DNA of 64,000 nt from Chamaecyparis obtusa (GCA_027943335.1 BSBK01000970.1:1456001-1520000); one strand, 5' to 3'; numbered from the stretch's first letter, positions 1 to 12,818 are shown. The notes: generated by a model from the sequence alone, not told the origin. Made by a program: numbers and translations.

Positions 1-1278
1 AAAATTGAAGAATGTACTAATGAGGAAAGAGATATGTTCATGTGTAACATACTTTCTAGATAAGCACTCTTGTCAGCCCTTCTGGAGAATGAGTATAGTC
101 GGGTAAAATATCTAAGAACATCTCATGAAATTTGGTTAGCCTTACAATCTACTTTTGAAGGTGATGTACATGCAAAGAGAGTCAGATTACATAATTGGAT
201 ATGTGTATTTGAAGATATAAGAATGATGGAAGATAAATCTGTTAGAAGTTATATTGGTAGAATGTCAGAGATTATTGCATGTATCAAATCTTGTGAAGGA
301 AAAAAGATAGAGAATGAAGTGATATAGAAAAGTCTAAAGACATTAACTCCTATATTTAAGCATATAGCACAGATGGTTGAGAAAGTTATACCTTGTACTA
401 GGAACTTTACCAAAGAAACCCTTCTTGGAAGACTAGAAGCAATAGAGATAAGCTTGAGATAGTTGGGAGATCTACCTAGAATTGAGATGACATTTAGCAC
501 ATTTAGTGTTCACCCTACCTTGTCAAGAAGAATTAGTGTGAGCGGAGACTATGCTAGTGGTAGCAGATCTAAGAATGAAGAAGATGGGAAGATTGAGGAA
601 GGAATTTCCTTACTTGTAAAAGAGAACTAGAAGGTTAAAAAATATTTAAATTTTGGACTTGTCAAGAATATGGTCATTTTGCATCTAAATATCCTAAGAG
701 AGTAAAGAAGTATAAGAATAACTTTAAACCTAGAAGATCTAAAGAATGTTACTATGTTAATGATGAAGAATTTGAGGCTAGTGTGGAGAAATTCCTAAGT
801 GAAAGTGATAATGGGAATAATGATATAGGATTTGTAGCAATAAAAGAAGAAAACATTGAAACTGAAGTTAGAGAAGAAAAAGCTTTAGTTTCTCAAGTAG
901 AAAAGAGATCTGATTGGATTATAGACAGTGGTTGTTCACATCATATGATTGGAGATATGAAGAAGTTTATAAATTTTAACAATTATGATGGAGGAATTGT
1001 TATAGTTTGGAGCAATGCACCTTGTTTGATAAAAAGAATAGGATCTATTTCTCTTGATGGAAAGACTAACATTGATGATGTTTATTTTGTGGATGGATTG
1101 AAAGATAATCTTTTGAGTGTTGGACAGTTAGTTGATAAGGGATATCAAGTTTGGTTTACTGAGAAAACTTGTGTTATCAAGGATAACGATGGTAATTTTA
1201 TTGGAACTGGATCAAGAACCCGAGGTAATGTATTTTAGTTGAACCCTACTGATATGACATGCTTGATTACTAAGATTG
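1..1278 (+). pseudogene. Ty1/copia element H1: Gag and start of protease (5' part, decayed)
   Basis: Left portion of a copia polyprotein that continues at 5925 after an insertion. The window opens inside Gag. The UBN2-like Gag segment, with EIWLALQSTFEG and a run ending in KETLLGRLEAIEISL, is readable through about base 460. A decayed zinc knuckle follows near 650-710 (TCQEYGHFASKYPKR), in which the first Cys is missing and the last Cys is Tyr. The protease signature WIIDSGCSHHM lies near 916-948, and LLSVGQLVDKGYQVWF follows near 1110-1155. Gag coats the RNA in the particle and the protease would cut the polyprotein. Stops at 61, 325 and about 460, plus a frame change near 640, make it non-functional. 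The copia identity is firm. Confidence 0.9.
1274..1278. repeat. Target-site duplication GATTG, left copy (right copy 5920-5924)
   Basis: GATTG stands directly before TGTCATGCCC at 1279, and again directly after ...GGCCTCACA at 5919. A perfect 5-bp direct repeat around a TG...CA segment is the footprint of LTR-retroelement integration. The interrupted copia protein also resumes at this point. Confidence 0.85.
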
Positions 1279-4200
1279 TGTCATGCCCAAAATAATCAAC
1301 CAAAAATGCAACCAAATTTTATTTTTTAAAGTGAAATGCAATGTCGTTCAATGGTTAAATATAAGTTGACATCAGTTATGTCGGAAGCAATCTAGGATCA
1401 AGTTTATAACTAAAGTTGTAAGAGTTGGGTTCAAAGGAGGAACCCTAGAGTATACAGTTTCCCATAAGGACTTATGTTCAAGGTGTACTCATAGTACCTA
1501 GAGTATTAAATATACACTTTAACCTGATGAGGCTACACTCTCCATAATATCTGATAAGGTTATGATTCTCGATAGATTTCAATTCAACTATAGGATGATT
1601 AGTCCTACAGTGAAGGTTCAAGGGATAATTACGTTAATGTTAGGATTCCAATTAACATATGGAAATGAACTTAATTGGTGCTATTTCAGATACAATGTTA
1701 TCTAGTCGAACCAAGGACCATGGTTATTCTACCATCTTCTAAACCCCTTCTAGGGAAAATGAGAATACTTAAGAATCATTGATTCGATGATCTATGGTCT
1801 TACTAACCAAGGCAGGTCGACAAATTAAATTAAACTAACTAATTTTGGTAATAACATTCTAGTGTTAAACATTAATACATTGAATAAAAGGAACTATGAC
1901 GTTTAATTGATCCATTAAGGATAAGTCTAACATACTAGACTTTAAACTAGTTAATTATGAGGATACTATTAGTCAATTATCCATTAATTAACTTGTCTAA
2001 TAGTTTAGCAAGAAGTTATGTTACTTAGAAGAATTAGAACATGTTCCTAATAAAGCTATTGATTTACTAATTTGATCCATTACCCTTTAAGTTGAACAAT
2101 ATTGCCACTAAAAATAATCAATTTCCTTAGTCCTTTAAATAAAGTTAATGACTAATAGATATAACTACCATCCAAGGGCTTATTGCCAAAAACCAAATTA
2201 AACCTTAATCTATCACTCACTAAACCTATAACTTACTACACTATCCTATCTATAACAAGGCTCCTAAAGACATACTAATAGAATGAGGGAAAATATTATC
2301 AACCCTTGAATTAAACTATCAACTAAAAATTATCACTTAAGACAAGTCAATCATAATAACATTAAGGTCATTACTTACTAATTAATTATGAATAAAATAA
2401 CAACACAAATGAATATCTATTCTATACACCTATCACTAAAAATAATCACCCTAGAATACTACTAAAAGGGTGGAACATATGACAATCTCCAACTAAGTCC
2501 TAGTCTATAAATTCCCAAATTTATCAAGTGGGCTACTAAAAGTTAATCCTAACCATTTTAGCCAAAACCTAATGGTAGATTAACATTTGTTAACTTTATT
2601 CACAACTAAAAATTAATAACCAGCAAATAAAAAAAACATTAACCAACATACAAGGCTAATCCTATAGATTAACCTACTAACCTATACCCTACTATACCCT
2701 ATTCCCAAAATCTCACATGACAAGTGGGTGGGAAGACCAAGGAAGAAAACTTTTCCCCCCATGAGATTTTTGAAATCTAAATTTTTGAAATCTAACATAG
2801 GGATTTGCACACAATAAAGAGACATGAAACTAGGGCCCACCAATTCTATTCATACAAAGATAAGAAGGGGATTTTCACAGTCTCCAAGAAGTAGGTGCAT
2901 GTCAGCAAGTTTAGGTACGCATGGCAAGGGTATGGAATTTTTACTTTCCCATCAAGGAAGGTACTTACTCCCCATGGTACGTGAGAGCTTGGAAAAGTGG
3001 TGCCAAGGAGGAGGTCACTTTAAACATTAAAACATGTTGCAAAGGAATTTTTTTGTTAAATGTTGCATCCACTTGTTCCAATGTCTTGCGTAGGAATCAA
3101 GGAGGAAGATGTTTATTTAAATCTTGATTTAAATAAAGTATTATAAGTATGGGTAATTTGGAGGGGGTTCCCACTAGATGCATTGGGTAAAGTATGGCTT
3201 TATGACATTGTTTTAAAACATTGTATTATTAGGAATTAGTGACTAAAAGTTAGGTTAGGCTAGGAGTTTAGGCTTATGTTAATTCTAATCAGGAACATAA
3301 TAGAATGAGGAGGAATATTCTCTATGGTATGGGAATAATGTCATTCCCATACAAATTCCAGAGAGTAATTTGCTCTTGAAAAACTGGGAAATGTCATTGT
3401 AAAAAATATGGTTTCTCTTTCCATTCTTTTTGCTTGTTTTTTTTTTTTGATCCATTTAAATGCATAGATTTACTAGTGTCTTATACTAAGGAGATTTATA
3501 GGTTGAATATTAGTTGTAATAGATTTCCACATAGCAATCCAATATTTCATTTGTTCATTGATTCATACTACAATTTGGAGATATTTAGAGGTTGCAATGT
3601 TGTTCTCATCTAAAGTAGTTTCTATTGAGTTTGAATATTATCTAAGATAGGATAGAATGTAATGAACATAAACAATTTCAATCAATACATTAAGAGATTT
3701 CCAAATATTCATTTCAATGAAATTTTCTTCCTTAAAATAATACATTATTTTCTTCTTTGTCAACTTGGATAAACATTTAACATGAGAGATTTACACCTCC
3801 ATTTCAAATAAGTAGAATGCATCAACATGATAGTAAGGAATCTTTATTTACATTTCAAACCAATGAAATAACATTTGGTAACCATACATGAATGATAGTA
3901 TCAAAAAAAAGAACATGGTTTTCTCAATTCCCTTACAATATACAATTTCATGGTGCTCCAATAAAGAGGAAGAGAACACTATTCAAATCCACAAGTATGC
4001 TCCTACTACAAGGAGAGGTTTCTTCATTACAATATGCATCAAAAGGAGGATCTTACTTCAAGGATCTACCAAAAACAAAGACATGTGGTGTTTCCATGCA
4101 AACACGTCCAAAGAATGAACTCCTTCAAGCTTCTTCTACCTGAATCAAGACATCAATACCTGCAATAAAAAGGGGACAACCATAGGATGCTCACCTCCCA

Positions 4201-5919
4201 ACCAAGGTCTCCATGAGACCACCCCCGAGCTTGGAGAACCGAGGCTAAATGGGTATGCTTCAACAAACAAAATGCTCACAAAATACACATATACATATAC
4301 AACAATTTACTCCCTCCCAAGGCTACACAAATGAGTCTTACAAGCTCATTGAAAGAGGGTGAAGGTGGGCTTTTCCAAGGGGAGAATGCCATGGTATTCA
4401 ACATTTCTCAACATGAGTATTTCATTGCCTCTTCAAGGCTACATAAACAAAACCTCCATACACATACTTTGTTCATCTACATCCTCAAGATGCAAGGATA
4501 CCAATGGCTTCAAGGTGCCCATACACCATGAATTTGTCCCTCTTCTCCAAGAAAAGAGACTCTCACCACATGGAGAGCCCAACTAACCCCTTCACCCAAA
4601 GGCCACTTCTTCCCTTCCCAAAGGGTGAGTAATGTCTCACTCCCATGAACAAGAACTCCCTCATTCAAGAAAAATAAAACAAGAAGGAAACATGAATTCA
4701 AACCCAAATCTCATCCCTTACAACACAATATCACAACAACAATAAAATTCATATGCATGAGAGAGAAAGAATACATGATAATCTATTAAACAAGTAAGAA
4801 AGCTTCCATGGAAATGAGTAACCAACCTTCACAAGTGTTATGAAAAAATAACTTTGAGAAGAGCTAATCCACTTATCCTTTCTCAATCCAAACCCTAATG
4901 TCTCTAAAAGTAGAGAGTGGGTGAATACCCACTAACTCTACCAAGGGCCTCTAAAAAGGCTTCCAATTTCTACCCATCCACCATCAATAAATGCAGACTT
5001 GACCATATGGTCCTATTGTTTTTCCTTGTCCCCCATGATAAATGCATGATTGAAAGGAAAGGGTGGAGTTGGGTAAAGGTCAAGACTTGTCTAATTTCGT
5101 AGCTAAGGGTAAATGGGTCATAAAATGGGTTACCAAGGTCACTAAGGAATTATGGACATTCTCAAAACCTTCCTAACCCATACCCCTACCACTTAGGTAC
5201 TTAAATAATGCCAAAAATGACCCTTAGAACCCTTTATTGGCCTCTAGAAGTGGCTAGAAACAAAGATGAATTTAAATAAGCACATAACAAGTGTCAAGTG
5301 ACACTAATGATTGCACATTACATACAAAATGTCATGTCTTGAATGACAGCATGAAGTTAACTAATAACACACATGAAAATTCACATTTACAACAAGTTCA
5401 CATTACAATGAGGCTTTTAATCCCATATTGGATTAAACCTTGGCTTACTCAGTTCACATATGTTTAACCTTAGTTCTCTGAATAATTTCATGGTTCTCTT
5501 ACCTGTACACTAAACATCGAGCATTAGTAGTTCACGGTAGTAAAATCACATAAAATATACATATTTAATTCATGATTTAACAACATAATCTATATGAAGA
5601 ATTCAATCCTAATTGCAAATTTTTCATTCAATAATGTTTAAACATCATAATTACATAATCATCATGACATGTCATCCATGAAGTAATCAAATCTAATCAT
5701 GATCCAATCTTCTCATCAATTCAAATTACTAAACATGCATAATCAAAATTTTGACATACTCTAGATTCTAATACACATCATAAGGTAATCCACACAGCAT
5801 AATAATCATCATCAAAATATGGTATCTCGAGTCTCTATCAGGATAAATCAACAAGTGTGTCAATGTATTAGAATGCGAATAAGAAAAGATGCTATGATGG
5901 GTCAGGGTGAGGCCTCACA
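1279..5919. mobile_element. 4.64-kb non-coding LTR-type insertion in H1
   Basis: It starts TGTCATGCCC, ends GGCCTCACA, and is flanked by perfect GATTG repeats. It interrupts H1 between Gag/protease and the integrase zinc-binding region: the copia frame stops after CLITKI and resumes at NWLWHRRFCHINF. No retroelement protein is recognisable in any of its frames; the short frames at 2824-5102 lack known motifs and look like chance. I found no obvious pair of long terminal repeats, primer-binding site or polypurine tract. It may be a solo LTR of a very long-LTR element or a large retrotransposon derivative (LARD). Orientation is undetermined. Most of the segment is AT-rich unique-looking DNA. 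Confidence 0.7.
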
Positions 5920-5924
5920 GATTG

Positions 5925-7311
5925 ATGACAATTGGTTATGGCATAGAAGATTTTGTCATATAAACTTTGATAGCATTGTAAAAGTAAGCACTACACTTGC
6001 AGTAAGAGATTTTCCTAAAATTATGAAACCTATTAACATGATTTGCAAGGAATGTGTTATGGCTAAACAGAAGAGAAGCTCATTTCCTAGTAAGAAGTTT
6101 ACATCAGCAAAGAAGTTTACATCAGCAAAGAAGTTGGAAATTTTTCATACAGATTTGAGCGGTCCCACAATGACTAGAGGATTATATGATGAAAGTTATT
6201 TTATGATTCTTTTTGATGATCTTACAAGAATGATGTGATTGCATTTCTTAAAGAAAAATCTGAGGCATTTGATAAGTTTAAAGTAATTAAGAACAAAGTT
6301 GAGAATGAATCTGGAATGAAGATTAAATGTTTAAGATTAGATAGAGATGGAGAATTTACTTCAAAAGAATTTGACACTTTTTGTGAAGTGAATGGCATTA
6401 AGAGATAATTTTCAGCCCCTAGAACACCTAAACAAAATGGTATTGCAGAAAGAAGAAATAGGTTAGTAACTGAAGCAGCAAGAGCTATGTTATTTGAAAA
6501 TGATTTGGCAAAGACATTTTGGAGAGAACCAGTGAATATAGAAGTATATACAATGAATAGAGTACAAATCAGAGAAGACACGAACAAGACACCTTATGAA
6601 TTGTGGTTTGGATATGCGCCATCAGTTAAATATTTCAGAGTTTTTGGAAGTAAATGTTATATTAAGAGAGATGATGACATTGGAAAGTTTGACCCTAGAA
6701 GTGATGAAGGTATATTTCTTGGTTATTCATTGAAAAAAAAAGCTTATAGATGTTTCAATAAAAGAACTAAAACTATTGTTGAGAGTGAAAATGTTAAAGT
6801 TGATGAAAAGTTCAAAATTTAGGAAAGAATGCTTGATTATGAATCAAGTGAAGGAACTCATCCTAGAATTGATTAAGAAAATACTGAATTATTCTATGAA
6901 ACTAACAATGAATTGTAGAATGAAAGTCATACTGAGGAAATCAGAGAAAAACCTAGAGTTGAAGCAAGAACTGATACAGTGACACCTAATAGGAATCTAG
7001 CAAGAAATCATCCTATTGAGCAGATTATTGGGAGAATATAAAAAGGAGTTCTAACATGAAATAAGGTACAAGAAGAACTATGTTTAATTTCTCAAATTGA
7101 ACCTAAATCTACTGATGAAGCTTGTAAAGATGAATATTGTATTAAAGAAATGAAGGAAGAACTAGATCAAATTGAAAAGAGCAAGACTTGGGAGTTGGTC
7201 CCTAGACCTAAAGATAAGAATGTTATAGGAACTAAATGGGTATTCAGAAACAAGATGAATGACCAAGGACAAGTGGTAAGAAATAAAGCAAGATTGGTAT
7301 GTAAAGGATAC
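5925..7311 (+). pseudogene. Ty1/copia H1: integrase and first part of reverse transcriptase
   Basis: The integrase zinc-binding region (WHRRFCHINF ... CKECVMAKQ) is at about 5940-6065. Catalytic core residues are visible: the Asp of IFHTDLSGP, RLDRDGEFTS, and the Glu of NGIAERRNR, so the D-D-E set is present. The GKCYIKRDD-type tail and LGYSLKKKAYRCF follow near 6650-6760. The RT amino end (WVFRNKMNDQGQVV) closes the segment, where element X cuts in. A tandem 18-base duplication near 6096-6130 repeats FTSAKK. A frameshift near 6236 and stops near 6405, 6820, 6870 and later inactivate it. This enzyme would insert the cDNA into the genome. Confidence 0.9.
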
Positions 7312-7869
7312 AGTTAGAAATAATAATAAAAATAGTAGAGCAAAGGAAATAACTGAAGTGTGAGTGCATGAAATTAATTTACCAAGATCACCAACAGAGA
7401 GAGAGAAAATGCTTTAAAGAATCAAGCCACAAGATCAACAAAGTGCTTCAAGAACAACAAGAACTCAAGAATTTTTTAAAGGGGAAGAAAAGAAAACCCC
7501 TTGTGAATTATGAATGAGGCTCAAAGCCTAAGCAAGAAGAGAGAAATGGAGCACAAAGCTCATTACAATATGGAGAGCAAGAATGAGAGAAGAGAGAAGA
7601 ATATTGAGCAAGTGTGTGAGAGGCATCTCTTAAGTAGAGATGAGTGGAGGAGTTTGCATGTAACTCCCATCTTAGATGAATGCCACATTCATATTGCGTG
7701 TGTGACAAATGTGAGATTCCTCTTAAGGAGGAATATCTAATTTCTTTATTAAAAGAATTACAAAAATGTGACATGTCCTCCTACTTGGACTAGAGGAAAA
7801 ATATAATATAGGATACCTTGGTTTATCCTTTAATTACATATATTCACCAAGGAAAGATTAATTCTAACA
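7312..7869 (-). repeat. 3' LTR of minus-strand element X
   Basis: This 558-base segment is repeated at 49676-50217 in the same orientation with scattered differences. On the minus strand it starts TGTTAGAATTAATC at 7869 and ends TTATTTCTAAC at 7313, with the last base mutated from the expected A. It is preceded on that strand by a G-rich polypurine tract. Short frames within it (7508-7774) are shared by both LTR copies as non-coding sequence. Confidence 0.88.
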
Positions 7870-7885
7870 CCCCCCTTTAATCTTT
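7870..7885 (-). other. Polypurine tract of element X
   Basis: On the minus strand the sequence AAGATTAAAGGGGGG runs directly into the LTR start TGTTAG. This is the usual site where plus-strand DNA synthesis is primed. Confidence 0.8.
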
Positions 7886-7925
7886 ACTTGGGGTGATTAC
7901 ATCAATAGATATCAAACCAAAATAT

Positions 7926-8655
7926 TTACAATGAATTTGAGATATTTCTTTTGAAAGTCTTCACTAGGATGTCTTTGGCTGGATCATCTTCCATGTCTTC
8001 AACTTGTGCTTTGGAGCTTGAATGGTACATAGGACTTTTGGCAAAGTGAATAGCACTTTGAGAAAACAAAGGTGTATGTGCTTGTTGAGGGGAGCCCAAA
8101 TCTTCAAGTGACCATTGACATTCTTGAGATGCATGTGTACATTCTAAATATTCATTTCCAGTAGAAAATAGAGATGGAGATGGATCAACACTTCAACCTG
8201 CAATAAGGCAAAAAACACTAGTAGAGCTCCCATCATTGGGATCTCCCAGTGCTGAATCAGTAACACTTTGGAAAGAAAAAAAATATTGTGAATCATGAGT
8301 CATATAATAAAAAATGCAATCTTCAGATGCATAAAACAAATTTGTAATGTGTTTAGCATAATATGAAACATCAAGAGGAGATTTAATATAAGCATCATTA
8401 TCATTAACCTCCACAATAATCATAGGATTAGTACCTTCATCATGAATTTCATTTTGAATAATAAACATATTTGTAATAGGGTGATCAAAAGAAGGAAAAG
8501 TAACATTAAGAAAGTTAGAGATAATTTCCTCTTCGTGTTCAACAGGATCATTAAAAAAAGACCAAGAATCATCAAATTGGAATGCATCACAAGGAGAGTG
8601 CATAGTATCACTTTGAATTAAATTTGTTTGAGTAGAAAGATAATAATCTAGAGGG
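7926..8655 (-). pseudogene. Element X Gag, C-terminal part and extension
   Basis: Minus-strand continuation of the Gag frame that breaks at 46671. With one copy of the 5-base duplication removed, codons join in frame (AAC CCT / CTA GAT). The frame runs through an acidic region including SWSFFNDPVEHEEEI, a single TGA at 8195-8193, then 88 more codons to TAA at 7928-7926. I recognise no domain here. It lies after the zinc knuckle, where a copia element would carry protease, and is rich in Asp, Glu and Ser. It could be a Gag tail or a captured segment. The TGA fits a CGA-to-TGA change. Confidence 0.75.
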
Positions 8656-9971
8656 TGTAATACCCAAAAAATGGGCTATAAGTTAATTAACCTCCTACAT
8701 CTACAAATCGAATGAAATCAACATCGAAGTCCTAATCTAAGGCACATCTAAACATCATCGAATCATAATTGACTATCTTAAATTTTGCATCGGGGAATAT
8801 TCCTAGCAATATTCCTAATTATCTTAATTATCTTTAATTTAATGATTATTTGGTGATAAATCACATTTATCCTAAGTTTGATTAATTGAATATTTTCATA
8901 TTTAATTAATTAGATTTAATATCTTGCCACTTAATTGTGTAATTAAATTTAATTCTATCTATTATTAATTGTATTATTTAATTTTGACAATAAATCTAAT
9001 ATCCTATGAATAATTGATTAAATTTTTATTTAATTAATTAAAGCAAGTTGTCATTATTTAATAATATAGTTTTTAATAAAAGTTTGATTAAATAATTGAT
9101 TAACCCATAAATCAATTATTTATTTTCAAAAATCAGTTAAGTTGAGCATAAATCACTTTATTTATTTATTAATTCATAATTATTATGCACATTCAAAAGA
9201 AACAGTTAAACTCCAAATTAGAAAATCAATGCAAAGTGTTGACTTTTTAGAACTCAACATCCTTTTGGAGTTCAAAAAGCTGATCTAAACTCTAATTTGA
9301 GTTAAAAAGCTATTTTTTCAGGATTTGCATGTTTTTGTGAATTAAATTATCTTTATTATTAGATAACTCAAAAATCAAGCTCAGTTAATTTGAGTGATTT
9401 ATGGCTTTTTTTCATGCACCTCTAAAGCCCTGGATTTCTATAAAATCAAGGCTTAGATCTTCACAATTCATCTCTCAAATTTGCATCCAAAGCATCTCAT
9501 AATTTTGCAAGCTTACTTTGCCAAAGTCGTCTACGAATTGCACAACTATTTTGAAGAATTGGAATTTGGAGAATCAAAGCTTATTGCAAATCAAGGCTAT
9601 TGTGAGATCAATTTGTTTTTTTTACGTTCATTTAGATTCTTTTTTATATCATTGTTAGATCATTTTAGCATATCAATTTTCATATTAGCATAGATTCCAT
9701 ATCAAGTTTTCATATCATTGCATAGAAAATCCAAAAAATATAGATTAATTGCATTCATACTTCATATCCAGATCAATTGCATTCAAATCTTTCATTTAGG
9801 TGTCATCTAGGTCACTGATCTCGATAGCAATCTGAGAACATCGATCTCGCACCTATTAGAAGGCAGTAAATCGCTTGGTTAGATTAGATTTTAATTTTGC
9901 ATGATTTTTGCTAACCTCTAATGTTTTACTGAAGTGTTGTGTCTACAGATCAGGTACAATTTTCACACACA
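8656..9971 (+). repeat. 5' LTR of G1
   Basis: Begins TGTAATACCC and ends in a CACACACA run just before the primer site. It matches the 3' LTR at 45354-46670 closely: about 7 differences in the first 220 bases by eye. The R-U5 part starts after the TATA box at 9439. Confidence 0.92.
9439..9444 (+). promoter_or_regulatory. TATA box of G1 5' LTR
   Basis: TATAAA in the context GGATTTCTATAAAATCAAGG. The same block stands at the same relative place in all six LTRs of the family, so it is the likely promoter core, with transcription expected about 30 bases downstream. Confidence 0.65.
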
Positions 9972-9976
9972 TTTTC

Positions 9977-9993
9977 TAGCGCCCACCATGGGG
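9977..9993 (+). other. Primer-binding site of G1 (mutated)
   Basis: TAGCGCCCACCATGGGG. The intact form in G2 is TGGCGCCCACCGTGGGG, a form common in plant Tat-type elements. Both differences are G-to-A. It lies a few bases after the LTR end, where a tRNA would prime minus-strand DNA. Confidence 0.8.
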
Positions 9994-11529
9994 CCTTGAA
10001 ATGGGTTTCCAATTCAATTATATCAATTTCTATCTTTTTCTCCTCAGTTTTTGTGCAAAAATATTATTTTTATTTTTTGTCCGTACAATCTTCGTACGAG
10101 TTTCTAACAAAAGTTGTATGAGCTTGAGCCTATTATCGTATGATAGTTGACCGAGTATCATTTCATCAGACACCCACTATCATTTGGAAGCTGGATTATC
10201 ATTTCATCACACACCCAGTGTCGTACGAGTTTCCAGACTGTCATCTGGGAGCATACCCACTATCGTATGAGTTTCTTACTGTCGTCTAGTAATAGACCCA
10301 CTGTCGTACGAATTTAGGCATCAGATTTCAATTGTCATTTCATTTTTGCAGGCAGTTTGTCAGATTTAATTTTTGGATTTTGACGAACAGCTAATCTTAA
10401 CAGTTGGAATTCTCTATTTTTGATTGACTCTTGCTGGTTTTGATTGAAAGAAAAGTGTAAAGTTTGCTAAAATCAGGTAAAAATCTACTAAGCGCATTGC
10501 GAGGATCTTAGGTATTCCTCTTGTGCTGATAATATTTCGATTTGGGCTTAAAATAAATCTCTCGTGTGTCTAGCTTGGGTGATTCTTTTCATGCTTTTGT
10601 TTTACACACTTGCATAATTGATACTAAGTTGTGACACCTTAAGTATTTATTAGCAGTCTTAGATTACTTGTGATTGATCTTGATTGCTATTTTGGGTTAT
10701 TGGACTCGCTAATCCACTGACCCCTCATTCCACCCCATGGTTACAATATCAGTGCCACATTAAAGGGGAGGGGTCAACAAGACAGAAGCGTTAAGTGTTC
10801 CACTTGGCAACCCATTTGTGCTTTTAAGAACTCACTTATTTTCTAAGTTGGGGACTCATTTTCAGCTTGTGTGAGGTGTTAAGTGTTCCACCTTGTGGAC
10901 TCATCTCATATTCTCTTTAAGTATTAAGTGTTCCTCTTTCTGCTTTTTGGGTACTTTTGGTAGATTTGCTTTTGGAAACATACATCTGTGCTCACATAGT
11001 AATTAGGCCCTATGAACACTATTCATGATTCTTGAGAGATTGGATTCTCAGTGAAATCCTTCTTGATGACAGAATCCTTGTAGGTAGGGAGGATACTTAG
11101 TGTGTTTCACATTCAACTCGGTTAGTGCATCTTCTCTTATTGATCGATACATTCTCTCCCAAGAGAGGTTGATAGATCACGTGGGGTTGACATAATGAGC
11201 TTTGGTGAATCAAAATTGGTTAGTGCACCTTCTCTTATTGATTGATACATTCTCTCCCTAGAGAGATTGATAGATCACGTGGAGTTGACATCATAGACCT
11301 TGGTGAAGCAAAACTTTGTCTTAGCGTGTCAGATTAATCTGCTTGCTTTGTTTGGGTTAAAAGTGAAAAGGTGTCAAAAACTTTGGATCTGGAGACAAGT
11401 CCCCTTGTGGTATACTATTGTGAGTCACCTTGAGAGAGGGTTAACCATAGCAGACACTCCCTTCATAGGGAAAACTATGTTGACGGAACCTCAAGCGGTA
11501 ATAGCCATTTTCATCGTGGTAGTGACAGT
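9994..11529 (+). other. G1 untranslated leader, first part
   Basis: Non-coding. The first 450 bases are not found in G2 or G3 and carry many copies of a motif around TCGTACGA or TCGTATGA (10090-10320). From about 10480 the leader is shared with G2 and G3. It includes a 98-base tandem duplication (from 11120 and from 11219); each copy holds an inverted repeat around CTCTCCCAAGAGAG. The leader is cut at 11529 by G2 and resumes at 22828. Confidence 0.75.
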
Positions 11530-12796
11530 TGTAATACCCCAAAAATGGGCTATAAGTTCATTAATCTCTTACATCTTCAATTCGAATGAAATCGACATCA
11601 AAGTCCTAATCTAAGACACATCTAAACATCATCGAATCATAATTGATTATCTTAAATTCTGCATCGGGGAATATTCCTAGTAATATTCCTAATCATCATA
11701 ATTATCTTTAATTGTATAATTATTGGGCAATAAATCACATTTATCCTAAAGTTTGATTAATTGAATATTTTCATATTTAATTAATTAGATTTAATATTTG
11801 CCACTTAATTGTGTAATTAAATTTAATTCTATCTATTATTAATTGTATTATTTAATTTTGACAATAAATCTAATATCATATGAATAATTGATTAAATTCT
11901 TATTTAATTAATTAAAGCAAGTTGTCATTATTTAATAATATAGTTTTTAATAAAAGTTTGATTAAATAATTGATTAACCCATAAATCAATTATTTTATTT
12001 TTAAAAGCAGTTAAGTTGGAAATAAATCACTTTATTATTAAATTAATTCATAAATAAAAGATGTACAATCATAAAAGCAGACAACTATCAATTATCAATT
12101 AAAGCTAAACTCTATTTTGAGTTAAAACTTAGCTTTTACATGTTTTTGTGAGTTAATTATCCTTTATTTAAAAATAACTCAAAAATCAACATGAATTATT
12201 TGAGTGATTTATGGCTTTTTTTTCCATGCACCTAAAAAGCCCTAGATTTCTATAAACCAAGGCTCAGCTCTTCATAATTCATCTCTCAAATTTGCATCCA
12301 TAGAATCTCATAATTTTGCAAGCTTACTTTGCCAAAGTCATCTACGAATTGCACAACTATTTTGAAGAATTGGAATTTGGAGAATCAAAGCTTATTGCGA
12401 ATCAAGGCTATTGTGAGATCAATTTGTTTTCTTTTTACATTCATTTAGATTCTTTTTTATATCATTGTTAGATCAATTCATAGCATATCAATTTTCCATA
12501 TTAGCATAGATTCATATCAGTTTTTATCATTCTTATTGCATAGAAAATACTAAAAAAAATAGCTTAATTGCATTCATATTCCATATCCATCTTTGGCATT
12601 CAAATCTTTTATTTAGGTGTCGTCTAGGTCACTGATCTCGATAACAATCTAAGAACATTAATCTCGCACCTATTAGAAGTCAGTAAATCGCTTGGTTAAA
12701 TTAGATTTTAATTTTGCACAATTTTGATTATAGCTAACCTCTAATGTTTTACTGAAGTGTTGTGTTTATAGATCAGGTACAATTTTCACACACACA
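11530..12796 (+). repeat. 5' LTR of G2
   Basis: TGTAATACCCC start, CACACA end, followed by a good primer site. Its middle part (AATCATAAAAGCAGACAAC) matches the 3' LTR of G2, but its U5 part (CTTACTTTGCCAAAGTCATC) matches G1 LTRs and not the G2 3' LTR. Confidence 0.88.
12251..12256 (+). promoter_or_regulatory. TATA box of G2 5' LTR
   Basis: TATAAA in the conserved block CCTAGATTTCTATAAACCAA. Confidence 0.6.
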
Positions 12797-12800
12797 TTTC

Positions 12801-12818
12801 TGGCGCCCACCGTGGGGC
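12801..12818 (+). other. Primer-binding site of G2
   Basis: TGGCGCCCACCGTGGGGC, intact, five bases after the LTR end. Confidence 0.88.

Noticed and set aside
2824..5102. Several short plus-strand frames in the 4.6-kb insertion as small genes
   Set aside because: Overlapping frames without motifs or codon pattern; nothing beyond chance length.
7508..7774. Paired frames on both strands in the X LTR, repeated at 49881-50147
   Set aside because: They lie wholly inside LTR repeats and show no known domain; similarity follows from LTR duplication.
9977..9993. tRNA gene at the GCGCCCACC sites
   Set aside because: Only about 17 bases match a tRNA 3' end; position after the LTR shows it is a primer-binding site.
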